This document shows positions 63,575 through 64,000 of a DNA stretch of 64,000 nucleotides, piece after piece. How positions within the stretch are numbered: position 1 is the stretch's first letter; each line of letters begins with the position of its first letter. The DNA is from Aradus depressus (taxonomy: Eukaryota > Arthropoda > Insecta > Hemiptera > Aradidae). The DNA is taken from assembly GCA_963662175.1 (NCBI GenBank), contig OY759224.1, positions 31,381,489-31,445,488 of the forward strand, written 5' to 3'. The translations under genes and the position numbers were made by a program. A model generated the notes under the pieces. That model made no database searches. It worked only from the letters and a program-made list of their open reading frames with translations, and was not told where the DNA came from.

Positions 63575-63805
63575 TATTGAGCATTGGGGAGGTTATGTAA
63601 TTGATCAAAAATGAAGGAAAATGGAATTTCATGTTTTCCGTGATCTCTACATTTCAAATATGAAACATTAAAAAAAATAAAAAATGTGTTTGTGAATCTG
63701 TGAAACGAAAACTTCCGATACATTAAATGTATCGACACGAAATTTTATATGTAAATTCAAAGCCCTATAAGGAGCTACCTACTAATTTTCAGCAGGATCA
63801 GCTGC
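63575..63805 (+). repeat. DR-A dispersed repeat, partial
   Basis: 'GGGGAGGTTATGTAATTGATC', 'GGAATTTCATGTTTTCCG', 'AATGTATCGACACGAAATTTT' and 'TAATTTTCAGCAGGATCAG'. Confidence 0.55.
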
Positions 63806-63830
63806 TGATGTAATGGAAATAATATAATAA

Positions 63831-63884
63831 GGCGTGCTTGCCTTCTGAGCTGAAGATCGTGGGTTCGAAACCCGGCCGAGGCGG
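63831..63884 (+). mobile_element. tRNA-derived SINE head fragment
   Basis: GGCGTGCTTGCCTTCTGAGC, perfect B-box GGTTCGAAACC and CCGGCCGAGGCG. A-box and body are missing. Confidence 0.55.
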
Positions 63885-64000
63885 GGTAGTAAGTAAAAAG
63901 TAATGGTAATTTTGCGGGTTGTATTATTCCTATTCGAGCGATTTTTCTTTGTTGTGTTGGTAAACATGACTGAAAAGTATCAGTACGTTGTCAGCCAAAC

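Overview
The window is AT-rich, repeat-dominated eukaryotic DNA, most likely from an arthropod. This is inferred from the BEL/Pao, Penelope-like, Jockey-like and R1-like elements and from short TTAGG-type (CCTAA)n tracts; no single-copy host gene that would fix the species was recognised. I found no convincing host protein-coding gene, rRNA or functional tRNA. Nearly everything identifiable is a mobile element, a relic of one, or a satellite-like array.

Layout. 1-7 kb: a large palindromic element (about 119-930), several copies of a dispersed repeat with a hairpin at each end (called DR-A here), a 197-bp perfect-type palindrome and a 30-bp minisatellite. 7-16 kb: a roughly 360-bp inverted repeat (8303/10672), a complete tRNA-derived SINE, and three decayed non-LTR reverse-transcriptase C-termini. 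16.9-19.4 kb: a roughly 770-bp inverted repeat. 20.0-22.3 kb: a 2.26-kb DNA transposon with about 300-bp terminal inverted repeats, an 8-bp target duplication and a frameshifted transposase. 24.3-25.9 kb: a Penelope-like element remnant followed by a hammerhead-ribozyme-like fold, a full SINE with a 12-bp target duplication and a promoter-like segment with heat-shock-element motifs. 34.6-36.2 kb: ten nearly identical 89-bp repeats inside an element related to the one at the left edge.

37.6-44.4 kb: a 6.8-kb Ty3/Gypsy-like LTR element with near-identical LTRs. It has Gag and protease, but reverse transcriptase, RNase H and integrase are missing. Its protease frame follows Gag in the same frame across one UAG and has no AUG of its own before the active site. 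46.5-48.8 kb: two 3' ends of one Jockey-like LINE, plus a second hammerhead-like fold. 50.1-51.0 kb: a hAT relic. 52.1-59.1 kb: an apparently intact BEL/Pao retrotransposon (579-bp LTRs that look identical, one uninterrupted 1742-codon Gag-Pol) inserted in a 39-bp minisatellite. 61.5-62.5 kb: an R1-like LINE 3' end with a poly(A) tail, abutting another LINE end.

Functionally, the BEL/Pao element is the only one that looks autonomous. The Gypsy-like element would need Pol in trans. The SINEs and truncated LINEs have LINE-style 3' tails or variable-length target duplications. All names, coordinates and folds come from reading the sequence by eye; no alignment, folding or database search was run.
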